64,000 nt of DNA from Methylorubrum rhodinum (GTDB taxonomy: Bacteria; Pseudomonadota; Alphaproteobacteria; Rhizobiales; Beijerinckiaceae), in contig NZ_JACHOP010000002.1 in assembly GCF_014199935.1 (NCBI RefSeq), forward strand, positions 1-64,000, in the 5' to 3' direction. The position numbers were made by a program, and so were the translations under genes. Below the pieces are notes generated by a model. That model was not told the origin of the DNA and made no database searches. It was given only the letters and a program-made list of their open reading frames with translations. Each line of letters starts with the position of its first letter. The first letter of the stretch is position 1. This document shows, one piece after another, positions 30,803 to 40,719 of the stretch.

Positions 30803-31981
30803 TCAGCCGCGCTTGAAGCCGGCCGGGACGAAGGGAAGCGTCGAGACGGAAAGCGGCAGACGCGCCCCGCGCAACTCGGCGAAGACGCGGGTGCCGGGGG
30901 AGGCCAGAGCCACCGGCACGAAGCCCATGGCGACGGGCGCACCGACGCTCGGTCCGAACCCGCCGGAGGTGACGTGGCCGATGGGCTCGCCGGACACTTC
31001 ATCCGCGAAGAGCGGCGCCCCGGCGCGCACCGGCGCCCGGCCCTCGGGCCGCAGCCCGACCCGGCGCCGGGCCGGCCCTTCCGCCATCTCGGCCAGAATC
31101 CGCTCGGCACCCAAAAATCCGCCGGCCCGGGCGCCGCCGGCGCGGCGGGCCGGTGAGATCGCCCAGGCGAGCCCGGCCTCGACCGGGCTGGTGCCGGGAT
31201 CGATGTCGGCGCCGTGCAGCGGCAGCCCGGCCTCAAGCCGCAGCGAATCGCGGGCCCCGAGCCCCACCGGCAGCACGACCTCGTCCGCCAGCAGCGCCTC
31301 GGCGATCTCTTCCGCGCGCGCCTCCGGCACGGCGATCTCGAACCCGTCCTCGCCGGTATAACCCGAGCGGCTGACGAGGCAGGGCGCGCCGAGGATCGCG
31401 ATCTCGCGCACGTCCATGAACCGCATCGATTCGACGTCGGCGAAGCGCCCGAGCACGGTCGCCGCCCGCGGCCCCTGGAGCGCGATGAGGCCGCCCGGCA
31501 CCAGCTCGACTGCGACGCTCTCCGGCAGATGTTCTTGCAGGTGCGCGAGATCCGCCGCCTTGTTGGCGGCGTTGACCACCACGACGAGGCGGTCGGCGAG
31601 GCGCGCCACCATCACATCGTCGAGGATGCCGCCGCTCGCGTCGGTGAGCAGGCCGTAGCGCTGGCGCCCCTCGCCGAGCCCCGCGATGTCGATCGGAACC
31701 AACGCCTCCAGGGCACGGGCCGCCTCGTCGGCATCGCCCGAGCGCGGCGTCAGCACGATCTGGCCCATATGCGACACGTCGAACAGGCCGGCCGCGGCTC
31801 GGGTGTGCAGGTGTTCCTTCAGCAGCCCCGCCGGGTACTGCACCGGCATCGCGTAGCCGGCAAACGGCACCATCTTCGCGCCGTGGCGCAGATGAAGCGC
31901 GTGCAGGGGCGTGCGTGCGAGCGGGGCGTCATCGGGGGCGGTGGCAACAGCGGGCGACGCACCGGCGGCAGGCGAGTTCAT
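30803..31981 (-). CDS. gcvT: Aminomethyltransferase, T protein GcvT
   Basis: 392 residues. It transfers the one-carbon unit from aminomethyl-GcvH to tetrahydrofolate and releases ammonia. Motifs: [45 protein letters not shown] and [20 protein letters not shown] 31981 has GGAG ten bases upstream; an in-frame ATG 18 bases earlier is possible. First gene of the operon, directly behind the glycine riboswitch. Confidence 0.96.
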   Translation of the reverse strand: MNSPAAGASPAVATAPDDAPLARTPLHALHLRHGAKMVPFAGYAMPVQYPAGLLKEHLHTRAAAGLFDVSHMGQIVLTPRSGDADEAARALEALVPIDIAGLGEGRQRYGLLTDASGGILDDVMVARLADRLVVVVNAANKAADLAHLQEHLPESVAVELVPGGLIALQGPRAATVLGRFADVESMRFMDVREIAILGAPCLVSRSGYTGEDGFEIAVPEARAEEIAEALLADEVVLPVGLGARDSLRLEAGLPLHGADIDPGTSPVEAGLAWAISPARRAGGARAGGFLGAERILAEMAEGPARRRVGLRPEGRAPVRAGAPLFADEVSGEPIGHVTSGGFGPSVGAPVAMGFVPVALASPGTRVFAELRGARLPLSVSTLPFVPAGFKRG

Positions 31982-32036
31982 CGGGCAACTCCACGACATC
32001 GGGCTCTCGCCGGGCCGGCTGGCCGAGCGAGGTGCC

Positions 32037-32230
32037 CCCATCTGTCGCGGTTACCTGAGAGCTTCCCCCAAGGCCCTGGAGCCTCGAGGTTTCTCCTTCG
32101 GTGGACGCCGGACGGCGCCTCTCTCCAGATTGTCCAACGATACGGTGATTGTGCCTGAGAGTTTCCGGGGGTGGTTGCTCCGTCGGCGCCATAGCCCCTC
32201 TCGCGAGTGGCCTGGGCTCTCCCGTATCGT
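32037..32230 (-). promoter_or_regulatory. Tandem glycine riboswitch controlling gcvTHP
   Basis: Two aptamers in series on the minus strand. Aptamer 1 (about 32230-32137) has GGGAGAGCCC, GCGCCGACGGAGCAACC and CTCTCAGGCA, closed by a P1 helix GATACGG/CCGTATC. Aptamer 2 (about 32134-32037) has GGAGAGAGGC, CACCGAAGGAGAAACC and CTCTCAGGTAACCGCGACAG. These are the conserved words of the gcvT-motif glycine riboswitch, which switches the operon on when glycine is plentiful. It ends 55 nt before the gcvT start codon. Confidence 0.93.
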
Positions 32231-32314
32231 CTGTATCGGACGCCTTGACGGTCGCACGGTCCGGCGACGCGCGCAAGCCGTCCTCAGGGTGCGGTGCAGC
32301 AAAAGGGGTGACAA

Positions 32315-32542
32315 TCAGCGGCGCATGCTACGGAAGCGGCAATACCGCCCGATCGCCTCGTAACCGGCCGGGCATCGCCGCACGCACGCGCCGGCCGCGT
32401 ATTTGAGCGGCGGGGGACAGGCATTGCGGAAGCGCTGTTCGCCGAAGGTGTAGTCCTGCGCGGGGCCGGCCCAGGCAGCGGACGGGACGGCGACCGGTGC
32501 CGCGACGACGAGGAACAGGAGGGCGGCGAGGCAGCGGCGCAT
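32315..32542 (-). CDS. Small secreted cysteine-rich protein
   Basis: 75 residues. A clear Sec signal peptide (MRRCLAALLFLVVAAPVAVP, then SAAWA) with a likely cut before GPAQDY leaves a mature peptide of about 50 residues. It has five cysteines in the mature part (NACPPPLKYAAGACVRRCPA, GRYCRFR), probably forming disulfides in the periplasm. I recognise no family function. The ATG at 32542 is preferred because it begins the signal peptide and has GAAGAG upstream. It precedes the glycine riboswitch on the same strand but is likely independent. Confidence 0.65.
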   Translation of the reverse strand: MRRCLAALLFLVVAAPVAVPSAAWAGPAQDYTFGEQRFRNACPPPLKYAAGACVRRCPAGYEAIGRYCRFRSMRR

Positions 32543-32803
32543 CGGGGCTCTTCTCGGCAAGGTCGGTCGGCAAGATCGGTCGGACTCGACGGGTCGGCAA
32601 CGCCCGAGCCGGTCAGCGGTTCGAGTTCCGAGCATGCCGAACGGCCGCCTTCGCCCTGCCGCGAAGGTTCACCGAGCCTCCGGCGGGCGCCGGCTTGGCG
32701 ATGTGGCAGGAACCCCTCGATCACCCTGCGCCCCCCGGATCGCCGCGTGCGGCCGCGATCTGTCCGAACGGGACGGATTCCGGGCGATCCGCCGGAGCGC
32801 GGA

Positions 32804-33856
32804 TCAGGTCTCCTCGGCGTTCCCGCGAAAGAGTTGGCCGGCCACGTCGTTGACGGTCGGCGGCGTCGCCCGCACGAAGGGCAGCGGGCGGCAGACCGCG
32901 ATGGCCGCGAGCCCGAAGCGGGCGGTCATCAGGCCGTTGAGCACGCCCTCGCCGAGCTTGGCCGAGACCCGCGCGGCGAGGCCGAGGCCGAGCACCTGAT
33001 GCAGCATGCCCTCGCCCACCGCCATGCCGCCGGTGACGGTGAGGTGGGCGAAGGCGGCGCGTGCGAGCCGCAGGAAGCCGAGGAGGCCGGGGCGCCCGCC
33101 GTAGATCGCCGCGATCCGGCGCAGCAGGCGCGCGGCGGAATAGACCACGAAGGCCACGTCCACGATCGCCCGCGGGCTGAGCGCGGTCACGGCCGAGACC
33201 TGGCTCGCGGCTTGCGCGATGGCGGCCTTGGCCTGCCGGTCGAGGGTGCCAAGCAACTCGCCCTCGGCGAGGCCGAGCCGGTCGTCCACGTCGAGGATGG
33301 CGTCGCCGACCGCGTCGAGGCGCTTGATGCCGGCGGCCAGCGCCGGCCGGTCGGCGTAGAGGCCGCGCAACTCCTGCACCACGCCCTGCGCCGCGGTGTG
33401 GTCGCGGGCGGTGAGCGCCGCCAGCGCCCGCTCGCGCAAGGCCTCGATCTTGCGCTCGCGCCAGACGCCGAGGGCCTCGCGTCCGACGATGGCGGCGAGC
33501 GCCACCCCGGCGAGCGCCAGGAGGGCCAGCGCGACCCAGCCGAGCCAGGGCGCGGTGGCGAACAGGTCGGCGACCAGACGCTCCAGCGACAGCCCGATCC
33601 CGATGGCGACGAGGCTGCCGAGCGCACTGAAGAAGATCGCGAGCCAGGGCGGGCCGCGTCGGGGTGCGACCGGCACCGGCACGCGGTCGGCGGCCTCGAC
33701 GATCTCGAACGGCTCCTCGACGAAGCGCACTTCGGGCTTCGGCTTGGGCGGCGCCTCGGTTCGGGTCTCCTGCCGCGGCTCGGACGAGGCGGCGGGCGCG
33801 GGCTCGCCCGAGGGCAGGCGGAAGGCACGGGGGCGGGGGCCTGGAGGCGTCGTCAC
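32804..33856 (-). CDS. YcjF/TIGR01620 family inner-membrane protein (DUF697)
   Basis: 350 residues. A proline-rich cytoplasmic N-terminus (about 1-55), then two close membrane helices (AIFFSALGSLVAIGIGLSL and GWVALALLALAGVALAAIVG). A helical region follows, with a DUF697-type C-terminal half containing AVTALSPRAIVDVAFVVYSA. The start is the GTG at 33856, which overlaps the YcjX stop by 4 bp (GTGA), so the pair is translationally coupled as in many proteobacteria. Function is not established; in other bacteria the pair is linked to envelope stress. Confidence 0.85.
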   Translation of the reverse strand: MTTPPGPRPRAFRLPSGEPAPAASSEPRQETRTEAPPKPKPEVRFVEEPFEIVEAADRVPVPVAPRRGPPWLAIFFSALGSLVAIGIGLSLERLVADLFATAPWLGWVALALLALAGVALAAIVGREALGVWRERKIEALRERALAALTARDHTAAQGVVQELRGLYADRPALAAGIKRLDAVGDAILDVDDRLGLAEGELLGTLDRQAKAAIAQAASQVSAVTALSPRAIVDVAFVVYSAARLLRRIAAIYGGRPGLLGFLRLARAAFAHLTVTGGMAVGEGMLHQVLGLGLAARVSAKLGEGVLNGLMTARFGLAAIAVCRPLPFVRATPPTVNDVAGQLFRGNAEET

Positions 33857-35298
33857 GTCAGCTTGTCCCCGATGAGGAACTGCATCGCCCGGTCTAGCCG
33901 GATCTGCGGAAGGTGGCCGGGCCGGCCGAGGGCGTCGGGGCGCGCCACCGGGGGGCGGAAGCGCGGGAAGCGGAACGAGCCCGGCGGGATCGCGCCGTCG
34001 AGCACGCTCTGCACGTCCGCCGGCAACTCGCCGGGAAAGATCGCGGCCTCCGCGATCCCGTCGAAGGTGTCCTCGCCGATGCTCTCGCCGGCCTCGGGCG
34101 TGCCGGAGACCGCGCGCAGGGTCTCGCCGCCGTCGTGCACCGTGGTCTCGCGCGTCGCCCGCACGGAGGCGAGCGCCACGGTGCCGACGCGGGCGCCCGC
34201 GGCCTCGGTGCGGCGCATGGCGCGGGCGACGAGGAGGCGCAGCAGCGCGTCGAGCCGGTCGTGGCTCGACTGGTGCAGATGGTCGGCCTTGGTGGCGGCG
34301 AACAGGATGCGGTCGGCCCGCGGGGCGAAGAAGCGGGTCAGCAGGCTGTTGCGCCCGATCCGGAAGGCGAGGAGCACCGCGTCGAGCGCTTCCTCCAGTT
34401 CGGCGAGGGCTGCCGGGCCGGCATCGACCGCCGAGAGCACGTCCACCAGCACGATCTGGCGATCGACCCGCTGGAAATGCTCGCGGAAGAACGGCTCGAC
34501 CACCTTGGCCTTGTAGGCCTCGAACCGGCGCTCCATCAGGGCGCCGAGGCTGCCGGGCGCTTGGCTTTCCTCCAGCCGGTCGAGGGGGGCGAAGGTCAGC
34601 ATCGGCGAGCCGGCGAGATCGCCCGGCATCAGGAAGCGCCCCGGCGGGGTCGTGGCCACGGCTTCCGCGCCCGCGCGGAGCGCCGAGAGATAGGTCTTGA
34701 AGGCGTTGGCCGCGCGCTCGGCCACCACCTCGTCGAGGGGGGCCTTCGCGTCGAGATCGGCCATCGCGGCGAGCCAGGGCGCGGCGATTTCGGCGCGGCC
34801 GGCCCGGCGGGTGCCGAGGATGGTGGCGCGCGACCACGCGACGTAGCTCTGGTCCAGGAGAGCCAGGTCGAGCAGCCACTCGCCGGGGTAATCGACCACG
34901 TCGAGCATCAGGGTGCCGGGCCCGGAGCGCCAGCCGCCGGCGCGCTCGTACTCGATGGCGAGGCGCAACTGGCTGATCCGGTCGGTCGAGCCCGGCCAGC
35001 GGCGCGCCTCGGTGAGCGCGGCAAAATTCTCCTCGAAGGGGAAGCGCGGCACGTCGTCGTCGGGCTGGGGCACGAGGCGGGCGCGGCGCAGGCGGCCCGC
35101 TTGCGCCGGCTCGAAGGCGGGCAGGGCGTGGCCCTCGACGAGATGGTGGACCAAAGCGGTGGTGAACACCGTCTTGCCCGAGCGGGCGAGCCCGGTGACG
35201 CCGAGCCGGAGCGTCGGCTGGATCAGGAGATCGCTGGAGGCTTCGGCGAAGGCCTTGATCGCGGAACCCGCCTGGGCGGCGTAGTCGAAGAGGGGCAA
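33853..35298 (-). CDS. YcjX-family P-loop NTPase
   Basis: 481 residues. The Walker A motif GVTGLARSGKTVFTTALVHH is at residues 34-53, and IVLVDVLSAVDAGPAALAEL and FAATKADHLHQSSHDRLDAL give the G3/G4-like positions (TKAD), so GTP is the likely ligand. The family is conserved with the YcjF-type membrane protein that overlaps its 3' end. Cellular role unknown; E. coli YcjX is connected to stress responses. Confidence 0.9.
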   Translation of the reverse strand: MPLFDYAAQAGSAIKAFAEASSDLLIQPTLRLGVTGLARSGKTVFTTALVHHLVEGHALPAFEPAQAGRLRRARLVPQPDDDVPRFPFEENFAALTEARRWPGSTDRISQLRLAIEYERAGGWRSGPGTLMLDVVDYPGEWLLDLALLDQSYVAWSRATILGTRRAGRAEIAAPWLAAMADLDAKAPLDEVVAERAANAFKTYLSALRAGAEAVATTPPGRFLMPGDLAGSPMLTFAPLDRLEESQAPGSLGALMERRFEAYKAKVVEPFFREHFQRVDRQIVLVDVLSAVDAGPAALAELEEALDAVLLAFRIGRNSLLTRFFAPRADRILFAATKADHLHQSSHDRLDALLRLLVARAMRRTEAAGARVGTVALASVRATRETTVHDGGETLRAVSGTPEAGESIGEDTFDGIAEAAIFPGELPADVQSVLDGAIPPGSFRFPRFRPPVARPDALGRPGHLPQIRLDRAMQFLIGDKLT

Positions 35299-35431
35299 GG
35301 AGGGAGGCTCGGCGAGGCGGATTGAAGCCCGTCACAGGTGGCGCGCAGGAGCGACGATCTCAAGGGTCGGGGCTGCTCGCCACTCCGCCGCCGTTCCGGG
35401 CGCGAGGCGAACCCGGAACGGCGGCGGGGAT

Positions 35432-38400
35432 TCACGCCGCCCGCAGCGCCCGGATCGTCCCCAACGTGTCGCGGCGCAGCGCCGAAAAACTGCGGATCAG
35501 GGGCAGGACGTCGCCGCCGTTGCGGCAGGCGGTCTCGATCTCGCGGCAGAGCGAGGAGATGCCGACGAAGCCGAGCACGCCCGCGGCCGCGACCATGGCG
35601 TGGGCGTCGTAGGCGAGCTGGGCCCGGTCGAGGTCGGCCTCCGCCTGCGCCGCGGCGGAGGCGAAGCGCAGGTCGAGTTCGGATTCGAGCAGGCTCAGCA
35701 GGGCGAGGATGCGCTCCCGGCCCATCATGTCCCGCACCGTGGCGTAGGTCTCGTGGTCGAGGATCGGCACGGCGGGGGCCGGGGCGGTGATGCCGCCGGC
35801 GCGGCGGGCGGCGCCCTGGCCGCGCCAGCGCTCGACCACGGCGTAGAGGTGCGCACGCTTGAACGGCTTGCCGACATGGTCGTCCATGCCGGCCTCGATC
35901 AGCTCCCGGATCTGCTGATCCAGCACGTTGGCGGTCATGGCGACGATCGGCACCCGCGCCGCGGGGCCCGGCAGGGCACGGATGCGGCGGGTGGCGGTGA
36001 GCCCGTCCATGCCGGGCATCTGCACGTCCATCAGGACGAGGGCGTAGGGGTCGTCGCCTTGCGACTGGACGGCGGCGATCGCCTCGGCTCCGTCGCCGAC
36101 GATGTCGACCCGGTAGTCCTGCGCCTCCAGCACGGCCCGGGCCAGCTCCTGGTTGAGGATCACGTCCTCGGCGAGCAGCAGCCGGGCGCCGCGCTTGGCC
36201 GGTGCCGGCGTCGCGGGCCGCTCCGGAGCGGGCGCCGCCTCGGCCCGGGGCGGGGCCAGGGGCAGGCTCAGGGTGAACCAGAAGGTCGAGCCGACGCCCT
36301 CCCGGCTCTCGACGCCGATACTCCCGCCCATCAGGGTGACGAGGTCGCGGCAGATGGCGAGCCCCAGCCCCGATCCGCCGAAGCGGCGGCTGATCGAGCC
36401 GTCGACCTGGCTGAAGCGCTTGAACAGGCGGTCCCGCTGGGCCTCCGCGATGCCGATGCCGGTGTCCGCCACCTCGAAGCGCAGGGCCTCCGCCGCCTCG
36501 CCGGAGGGCAGGCGCACCGGCCCCTCGGTGCGCACCGTGAGGGTCACGGAGCCGGCGGGCGTGAACTTCACCGCGTTGTTGAGCAGGTTGAACAGCACCT
36601 GCCGCAGGCGGTCGGCGTCGCCGCGCAGCGCTTCGGGCAGGCGCGGGTCGATGCGGGCCTCGACGGCGAGGTCGCTCTTGAGGGCGCCGCCGCGCATGAT
36701 CGCGACGGTGTCGTCGAGGAGCGCGCGCACGGAGAAGTCGACCGGGTCGAGTTCGAGCCGGCCGGCCTCGATCTTCGACACGTCGAGCACATCGTTGACG
36801 ACGGTGAGCAGGGCCTCGCCCGAGACGCGGATCAGCTCCAGGCGGCGGCGATCCTCCGGGTCGCGGCCGGAGCGCTCCAGGAGCAGGTCGGCATAGCCGA
36901 GGATGCTATTGAGGGGCGTGCGGATCTCGTGGCTCATCACCGCGAGGAACTCGCTCTTGGCCGCGCTCGCCCGCTCGGCCTCGGCGCGAGCGGCCTGGGC
37001 CTCGTCGCTGACGGCGCGCAGGGCCGCCTCCGCCGCCTTGCGCTCGGTGATGTCGAGATGCAGCCCGATCATCCGGTAGGGCCGCCCGTTCCCGTCGTAG
37101 AGGGTGCGGCCGCAGGCGTAGATCCAGCGCGGGCCGACCCGGAACTCGGCGGCGTAGCGGGTGCGGCCGTCGATGGCGCGGTGGATGCGGTCCCAGGTCT
37201 CGATCACGTCGTCCGGGTTCACGGTCGCGGTCCACTCGGCCGTGGTCATCCCGCGGGCCTCGCCCGCGTCCGGCAGGCCGTAGAGGCGCAGGCTCTCCGA
37301 CGACAGCATGGTGACGCCGGTGCGCATGTCCCAGTCGAAGGTGCCGGCGCCCGCCCCCTCCAGGGCGATGCCGAGGAGCCGGCTCGCATCCTCCTCCGCG
37401 AGACGCGCGGTGACGATCTCGTCGACGTCGAGCGCCGTGCCGATCCACTCGATCACCGCGCCGGGATCGGTGGGATGCTGGACCGGGGTCATCGACAGCT
37501 TGTGCCAGCGATACGAGCCGTCCTGCGACCGCAGGCGCCATTGCCCGTCGTAGCCCTTGCCCGTGGCGCGGGCCGAGCGCCAGGCCGCGTCGAGCAGGGG
37601 GGCGTCGTCGGGATGGTTGCGCGCCACCCGCTCCGCCCGCGCCGGACCGATCGGCCCGTAATAGCTCTCGAAGCGGGCATTGGCGTAGGTGGCCTCGCCG
37701 TTGCCCGGATCGACGGTCCAGACCAGCAGCGGCAGGGCGTCGGCGAGGCTGCGGTAGCGCAGTTCGCTCCTGTGGATCTCGGCCTGGATCCGCCGCCGTT
37801 CGGTGGTGTCCATCAGGATGCCGAACAGGCCGGTCGTGCGGCCGTTGTCCCGCTTGCAGGCGCCGCGCACCATCCCGTCGCGAAGGCTGCCGTCGGGGCG
37901 GACGAGCCGCGCCTCGAATTCGAAGTCGTGGCCGCCCGCGACCGCGGCGGCGAGCACCGCCTCGACGCCGGGCCGGTCGTCCGGATGGACGAGATCGACG
38001 AAGGGGGCGGGCGCCGCCGCGGGGTCCAGTCCGGCGATGCTGAGGAAGCTGTCGGAATAGCTCGGATAGGGGTCGGCGAAGTTGATCCGCCAGTGGCCGA
38101 CCTGGGCCATCTCCTCGGCCATGCCGAGAAGCACGTTGCTCGCCGCGCGCTGCTCCATCTCGAGCCGCTGCGCGCGGATCGTGCCCTCGTGGCGTCGGCG
38201 CAGCTCCGCCTCGCGCACGAGCGCGACGTTGTCGCGGTGCAGCCGCAGATGGGCCGTGACCGTCGCGGCGAGGTCGCGCAGGGCCGCCTCGTCCTCGGCG
38301 GAGAACGCGCGCGGGCACGGATCGACGAGGCAGAACGAGCCGACCCGCAGGCCCGGATCGAGACTCAGCGGCACGCCGGCGTAGAACCCGATCCGCGACG

Positions 38401-38719
38401 CGCCCTCGCCGAGGTCGCCGTCGGCGAAGCGCGGGTCGAGGCGGATGTCGGGGATGACGAGCACGCCGTCCTGCATGATCGTGTGCGTGCAGATCGAACT
38501 GTTGCGGGACCGCTCGGCCGGCAGGTTCATGCTGCCGGTGCAGGCCTTCAGCCATTGCCGCTCGGCGTCGATCAGCGACACGTAGGCCGTGGCGACGCCG
38601 AACAGGCGCTGCGCCGTCCGGCAGACGGCGTCGAAATGCGCCTCCGGATCGGTGTCGAGGATGTGCAGCGCGTGGAGCGCCGCGAGGCGCTCGGCCTCGC
38701 CCGCCGACGGGGTGCTCAC
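35432..38719 (-). CDS. Hybrid sensor kinase: GAF, three PAS, HisKA/HATPase, receiver, HPt
   Basis: 1095 residues. A GAF domain (about 15-165; ILDTDPEAHFDAVCRTAQRL and SFCLVDPCPRAFS), then three PAS/PAC units to about 565. The kinase core follows (SEFLAVMSHEIRTPLNSILG, LFNLLNNAVKFTP, GGSGLGLAICRDLV), then a receiver with LVLMDVQMPGMDGL. Last is a C-terminal HPt-like helical bundle (YDAHAMVAAAGVLGF with the expected histidine). This is a complete internal phosphorelay lacking a final regulator. It has no membrane segment, so it senses a cytoplasmic signal. It lies 133 bp upstream of ycjX, on the same strand. Confidence 0.9.
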   Translation of the reverse strand: MSTPSAGEAERLAALHALHILDTDPEAHFDAVCRTAQRLFGVATAYVSLIDAERQWLKACTGSMNLPAERSRNSSICTHTIMQDGVLVIPDIRLDPRFADGDLGEGASRIGFYAGVPLSLDPGLRVGSFCLVDPCPRAFSAEDEAALRDLAATVTAHLRLHRDNVALVREAELRRRHEGTIRAQRLEMEQRAASNVLLGMAEEMAQVGHWRINFADPYPSYSDSFLSIAGLDPAAAPAPFVDLVHPDDRPGVEAVLAAAVAGGHDFEFEARLVRPDGSLRDGMVRGACKRDNGRTTGLFGILMDTTERRRIQAEIHRSELRYRSLADALPLLVWTVDPGNGEATYANARFESYYGPIGPARAERVARNHPDDAPLLDAAWRSARATGKGYDGQWRLRSQDGSYRWHKLSMTPVQHPTDPGAVIEWIGTALDVDEIVTARLAEEDASRLLGIALEGAGAGTFDWDMRTGVTMLSSESLRLYGLPDAGEARGMTTAEWTATVNPDDVIETWDRIHRAIDGRTRYAAEFRVGPRWIYACGRTLYDGNGRPYRMIGLHLDITERKAAEAALRAVSDEAQAARAEAERASAAKSEFLAVMSHEIRTPLNSILGYADLLLERSGRDPEDRRRLELIRVSGEALLTVVNDVLDVSKIEAGRLELDPVDFSVRALLDDTVAIMRGGALKSDLAVEARIDPRLPEALRGDADRLRQVLFNLLNNAVKFTPAGSVTLTVRTEGPVRLPSGEAAEALRFEVADTGIGIAEAQRDRLFKRFSQVDGSISRRFGGSGLGLAICRDLVTLMGGSIGVESREGVGSTFWFTLSLPLAPPRAEAAPAPERPATPAPAKRGARLLLAEDVILNQELARAVLEAQDYRVDIVGDGAEAIAAVQSQGDDPYALVLMDVQMPGMDGLTATRRIRALPGPAARVPIVAMTANVLDQQIRELIEAGMDDHVGKPFKRAHLYAVVERWRGQGAARRAGGITAPAPAVPILDHETYATVRDMMGRERILALLSLLESELDLRFASAAAQAEADLDRAQLAYDAHAMVAAAGVLGFVGISSLCREIETACRNGGDVLPLIRSFSALRRDTLGTIRALRAA

Positions 38720-38734
38720 GGGTTCATGACTCTC

Positions 38735-40108
38735 TCAAGGCGCCGCCGCCCGTCCGCGCGGGTGCGGCGCAGCATCATAACCGGTGCCGGCTCGGCCGTC
38801 CCCTGCCGGGCGTGCGGGGGACGGGACCGGCGGGGTATTGTCGGCGGCACGCCCACCGCCGGCCTCCCAGCGCAGCCGCGCCGCCTCCAGCGCCCAGACC
38901 ATGCCGAGCATCATGTAGACGTGGCGCCACTTCTCCACGTCGATCTGCATCGCCTGGACGAAGAACATCAGCAGCGCCGGGAACACGATCTGCGCGTAGG
39001 GGCGGTAGGGCGAGGCCCGCGCCATCAGGCGGAATCCGACGAAGGTGGTCGCGGCCACCAGCACGATGAACAGCGCGCCGCCGAGCCAGCCGCCGTTGGC
39101 GAAGCTGCCGATGTAGGAATTGTGCGGCTCCAGGCTGAAGATCTGGCGCCAGCGCAGCGGCCCCATGCCGAGGGGCTCCTCGAGAAGGATGTTGATGCCG
39201 CGGAGCTGGTTGCCGAAGCGCCCGGTCTCGCCCTCGTCGTAGTCCTGGGTGACGGTGGCGCGCGACTCGAAGGTCTTGGCGACGCTGTCGATCGACAGCA
39301 GGCCGACGAGCGCCGCCGCACCCAGGCCCGCGGTGACGAGGCCGATCACCACGATGCGCCGCCGCAGGGCCCGCGACCGGCTGGTCATGAAGAGGAAGCC
39401 CACCATCAGCCCGGTCGAGACCAGGGTGGCGCCCCAGGAGCCGCGGGAGAAGGACAGGAAGGTGCCGGCCAGGATCACCAGGAGGCAGGCCAGCGCCAGC
39501 ACCGGATGGCGCCCGCGGCCGGTCAGCAGCCCGTGGGTGAGGGTGAGCGTGCCGAGCATCAGGTAGGAGCCGAACACGTTCGGGTCCTGGAACGTGCCCG
39601 AGGCGCGGCCGTAGCGGGAAAAGAGGTCCTCGATGCCGAGCAGTTGCAGGTAGCCGACGATGCCGAGCGCGGCCGAGAGCACGCAGCTCGCCGTGTAGGC
39701 CTTGAGCGCGAGGTCGAGCCGGGCCCGGCTGTCCTCGGCGTAGAGCATCGCGAAGAAGATCGCCGTGACGACGAGGTAGCCGAGCTGGATCGTCCAGGTC
39801 AGCGGCAGCGGCTCGCCGACATAGGGCAGCAGCGCCACGACGATCGCCGCGAGGTACAGGACGAGCAGGAACACCAGCGGCACCGCCCCCCGGTGCAGCC
39901 GGATGCCGAGCGCCAGCCACAGCAGCATCGTCGGCAGGGCGATGAGGTCGTAGGGCGAGGCGTCCGAGAAGGCGAAGCAGGCGAAGAAAATGAAGGCGGC
40001 GTGCATCGCGCCGGCGAAGCCGTGGATGACCCGGATCGCCGGGATTCCCGCCCAGGCTCCCTCGCGCCAGCGCGGGAGCGGGGCCGCCGTCAGGCTCGCT
40101 GTGGTCAT
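38735..40108 (-). CDS. O-antigen ligase/polymerase-like membrane protein (Wzy_C)
   Basis: 457 residues with about ten to twelve hydrophobic helices and a periplasmic loop carrying FGNQLRGINILLEEPLGMGP and RWRQIFSLEPHNSYIGSFAN. The EPHNSYIG segment with its histidine is the hallmark of WaaL/Wzy_C proteins, which polymerise or ligate O-polysaccharide. GTFLSFSRGSWGATL is also typical. ATG 40108 is chosen because upstream sequence is not protein-like. The proline-rich tail is cytoplasmic. It lies 15 bp before the hybrid kinase in the same direction; a functional link is uncertain. Confidence 0.85.
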   Translation of the reverse strand: MTTASLTAAPLPRWREGAWAGIPAIRVIHGFAGAMHAAFIFFACFAFSDASPYDLIALPTMLLWLALGIRLHRGAVPLVFLLVLYLAAIVVALLPYVGEPLPLTWTIQLGYLVVTAIFFAMLYAEDSRARLDLALKAYTASCVLSAALGIVGYLQLLGIEDLFSRYGRASGTFQDPNVFGSYLMLGTLTLTHGLLTGRGRHPVLALACLLVILAGTFLSFSRGSWGATLVSTGLMVGFLFMTSRSRALRRRIVVIGLVTAGLGAAALVGLLSIDSVAKTFESRATVTQDYDEGETGRFGNQLRGINILLEEPLGMGPLRWRQIFSLEPHNSYIGSFANGGWLGGALFIVLVAATTFVGFRLMARASPYRPYAQIVFPALLMFFVQAMQIDVEKWRHVYMMLGMVWALEAARLRWEAGGGRAADNTPPVPSPARPAGDGRAGTGYDAAPHPRGRAAAP

Positions 40109-40423
40109 CGACGCCAACGCAACTCCGGGGCGCGGACCGCTTGACGCGATCCCGTCGGGCCGCCGGTCACCGGCCGCCCGACGGGATCGCGGCCCCTCGC
40201 CGGCGCCGATCACACCACCGAAAGGTTGAGGTTTGCCCAACGCTCGGGGCGCGGCACTCCGGCGGGTCGCCGCTCCAAGTTCCGAGAAAACGAGAAAAAT
40301 TTAATCCGCGCCGGCGCGTGCGGAGAGACACGTCATGCCGGCAAAAGGCGCCCCATATTCAGTTCATCGAAGACGACACGGCCCGGACGACCGGGCTGAC
40401 CTCTCAACGGAGACTGAAAAATC
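40109..40423. other. Divergent intergenic region, O-antigen ligase / small secreted protein
   Basis: 315 bp with no gene. An inverted repeat of GATCCCGTCGGGC/CCCGACGGGATC lies around 40148-40191. The stretch GAGAAAAATTTAATCC near 40300 is the only AT-rich part and is a likely promoter area for the gene at 40424. No convincing -35/-10 pair could be named. Confidence 0.4.
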
Positions 40424-40687
40424 ATGAAGACTCGCATCGCCGCCGCCGTCGCCGCCCTCGTTCTCGGCGTCGCCCCGCTCTCCTCCGCCATGGCGCAGAA
40501 CTGGAACGGCCGCTACACCGGCTACGCCGTCCCCTACGAGGTCGAGACCACCGGCTCGCTCGGCTATTACGGCCCGACTTACGCCGCCCCGAGCTGCCCG
40601 CAGAGCTCGGCCGCCGAGGGCAACGCCAACCAGCAGCACTTCCCGGTCAAGCAGTACGGCCAGACCTCGGGCGGCTACCGCTGCTGA
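40424..40687 (+). CDS. Small secreted protein of unknown function
   Basis: 87 residues. A signal peptide (MKTRIAAAVAALVLGVAPLS, then SAMA) with likely cleavage before QNWNGRYTG. The mature 63 residues are rich in Tyr, Gly and Ser (GSLGYYGPTYAAPSCPQ) and have two cysteines, one second from the C-terminus (YRC with the stop next). CGGAGA lies about 12 bases before the ATG. No family recognised. Confidence 0.75.
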   Translation: MKTRIAAAVAALVLGVAPLSSAMAQNWNGRYTGYAVPYEVETTGSLGYYGPTYAAPSCPQSSAAEGNANQQHFPVKQYGQTSGGYRC

Positions 40688-40719
40688 TCAGAGACGACGC
40701 ACGGGACGGGAGCAGGCTC

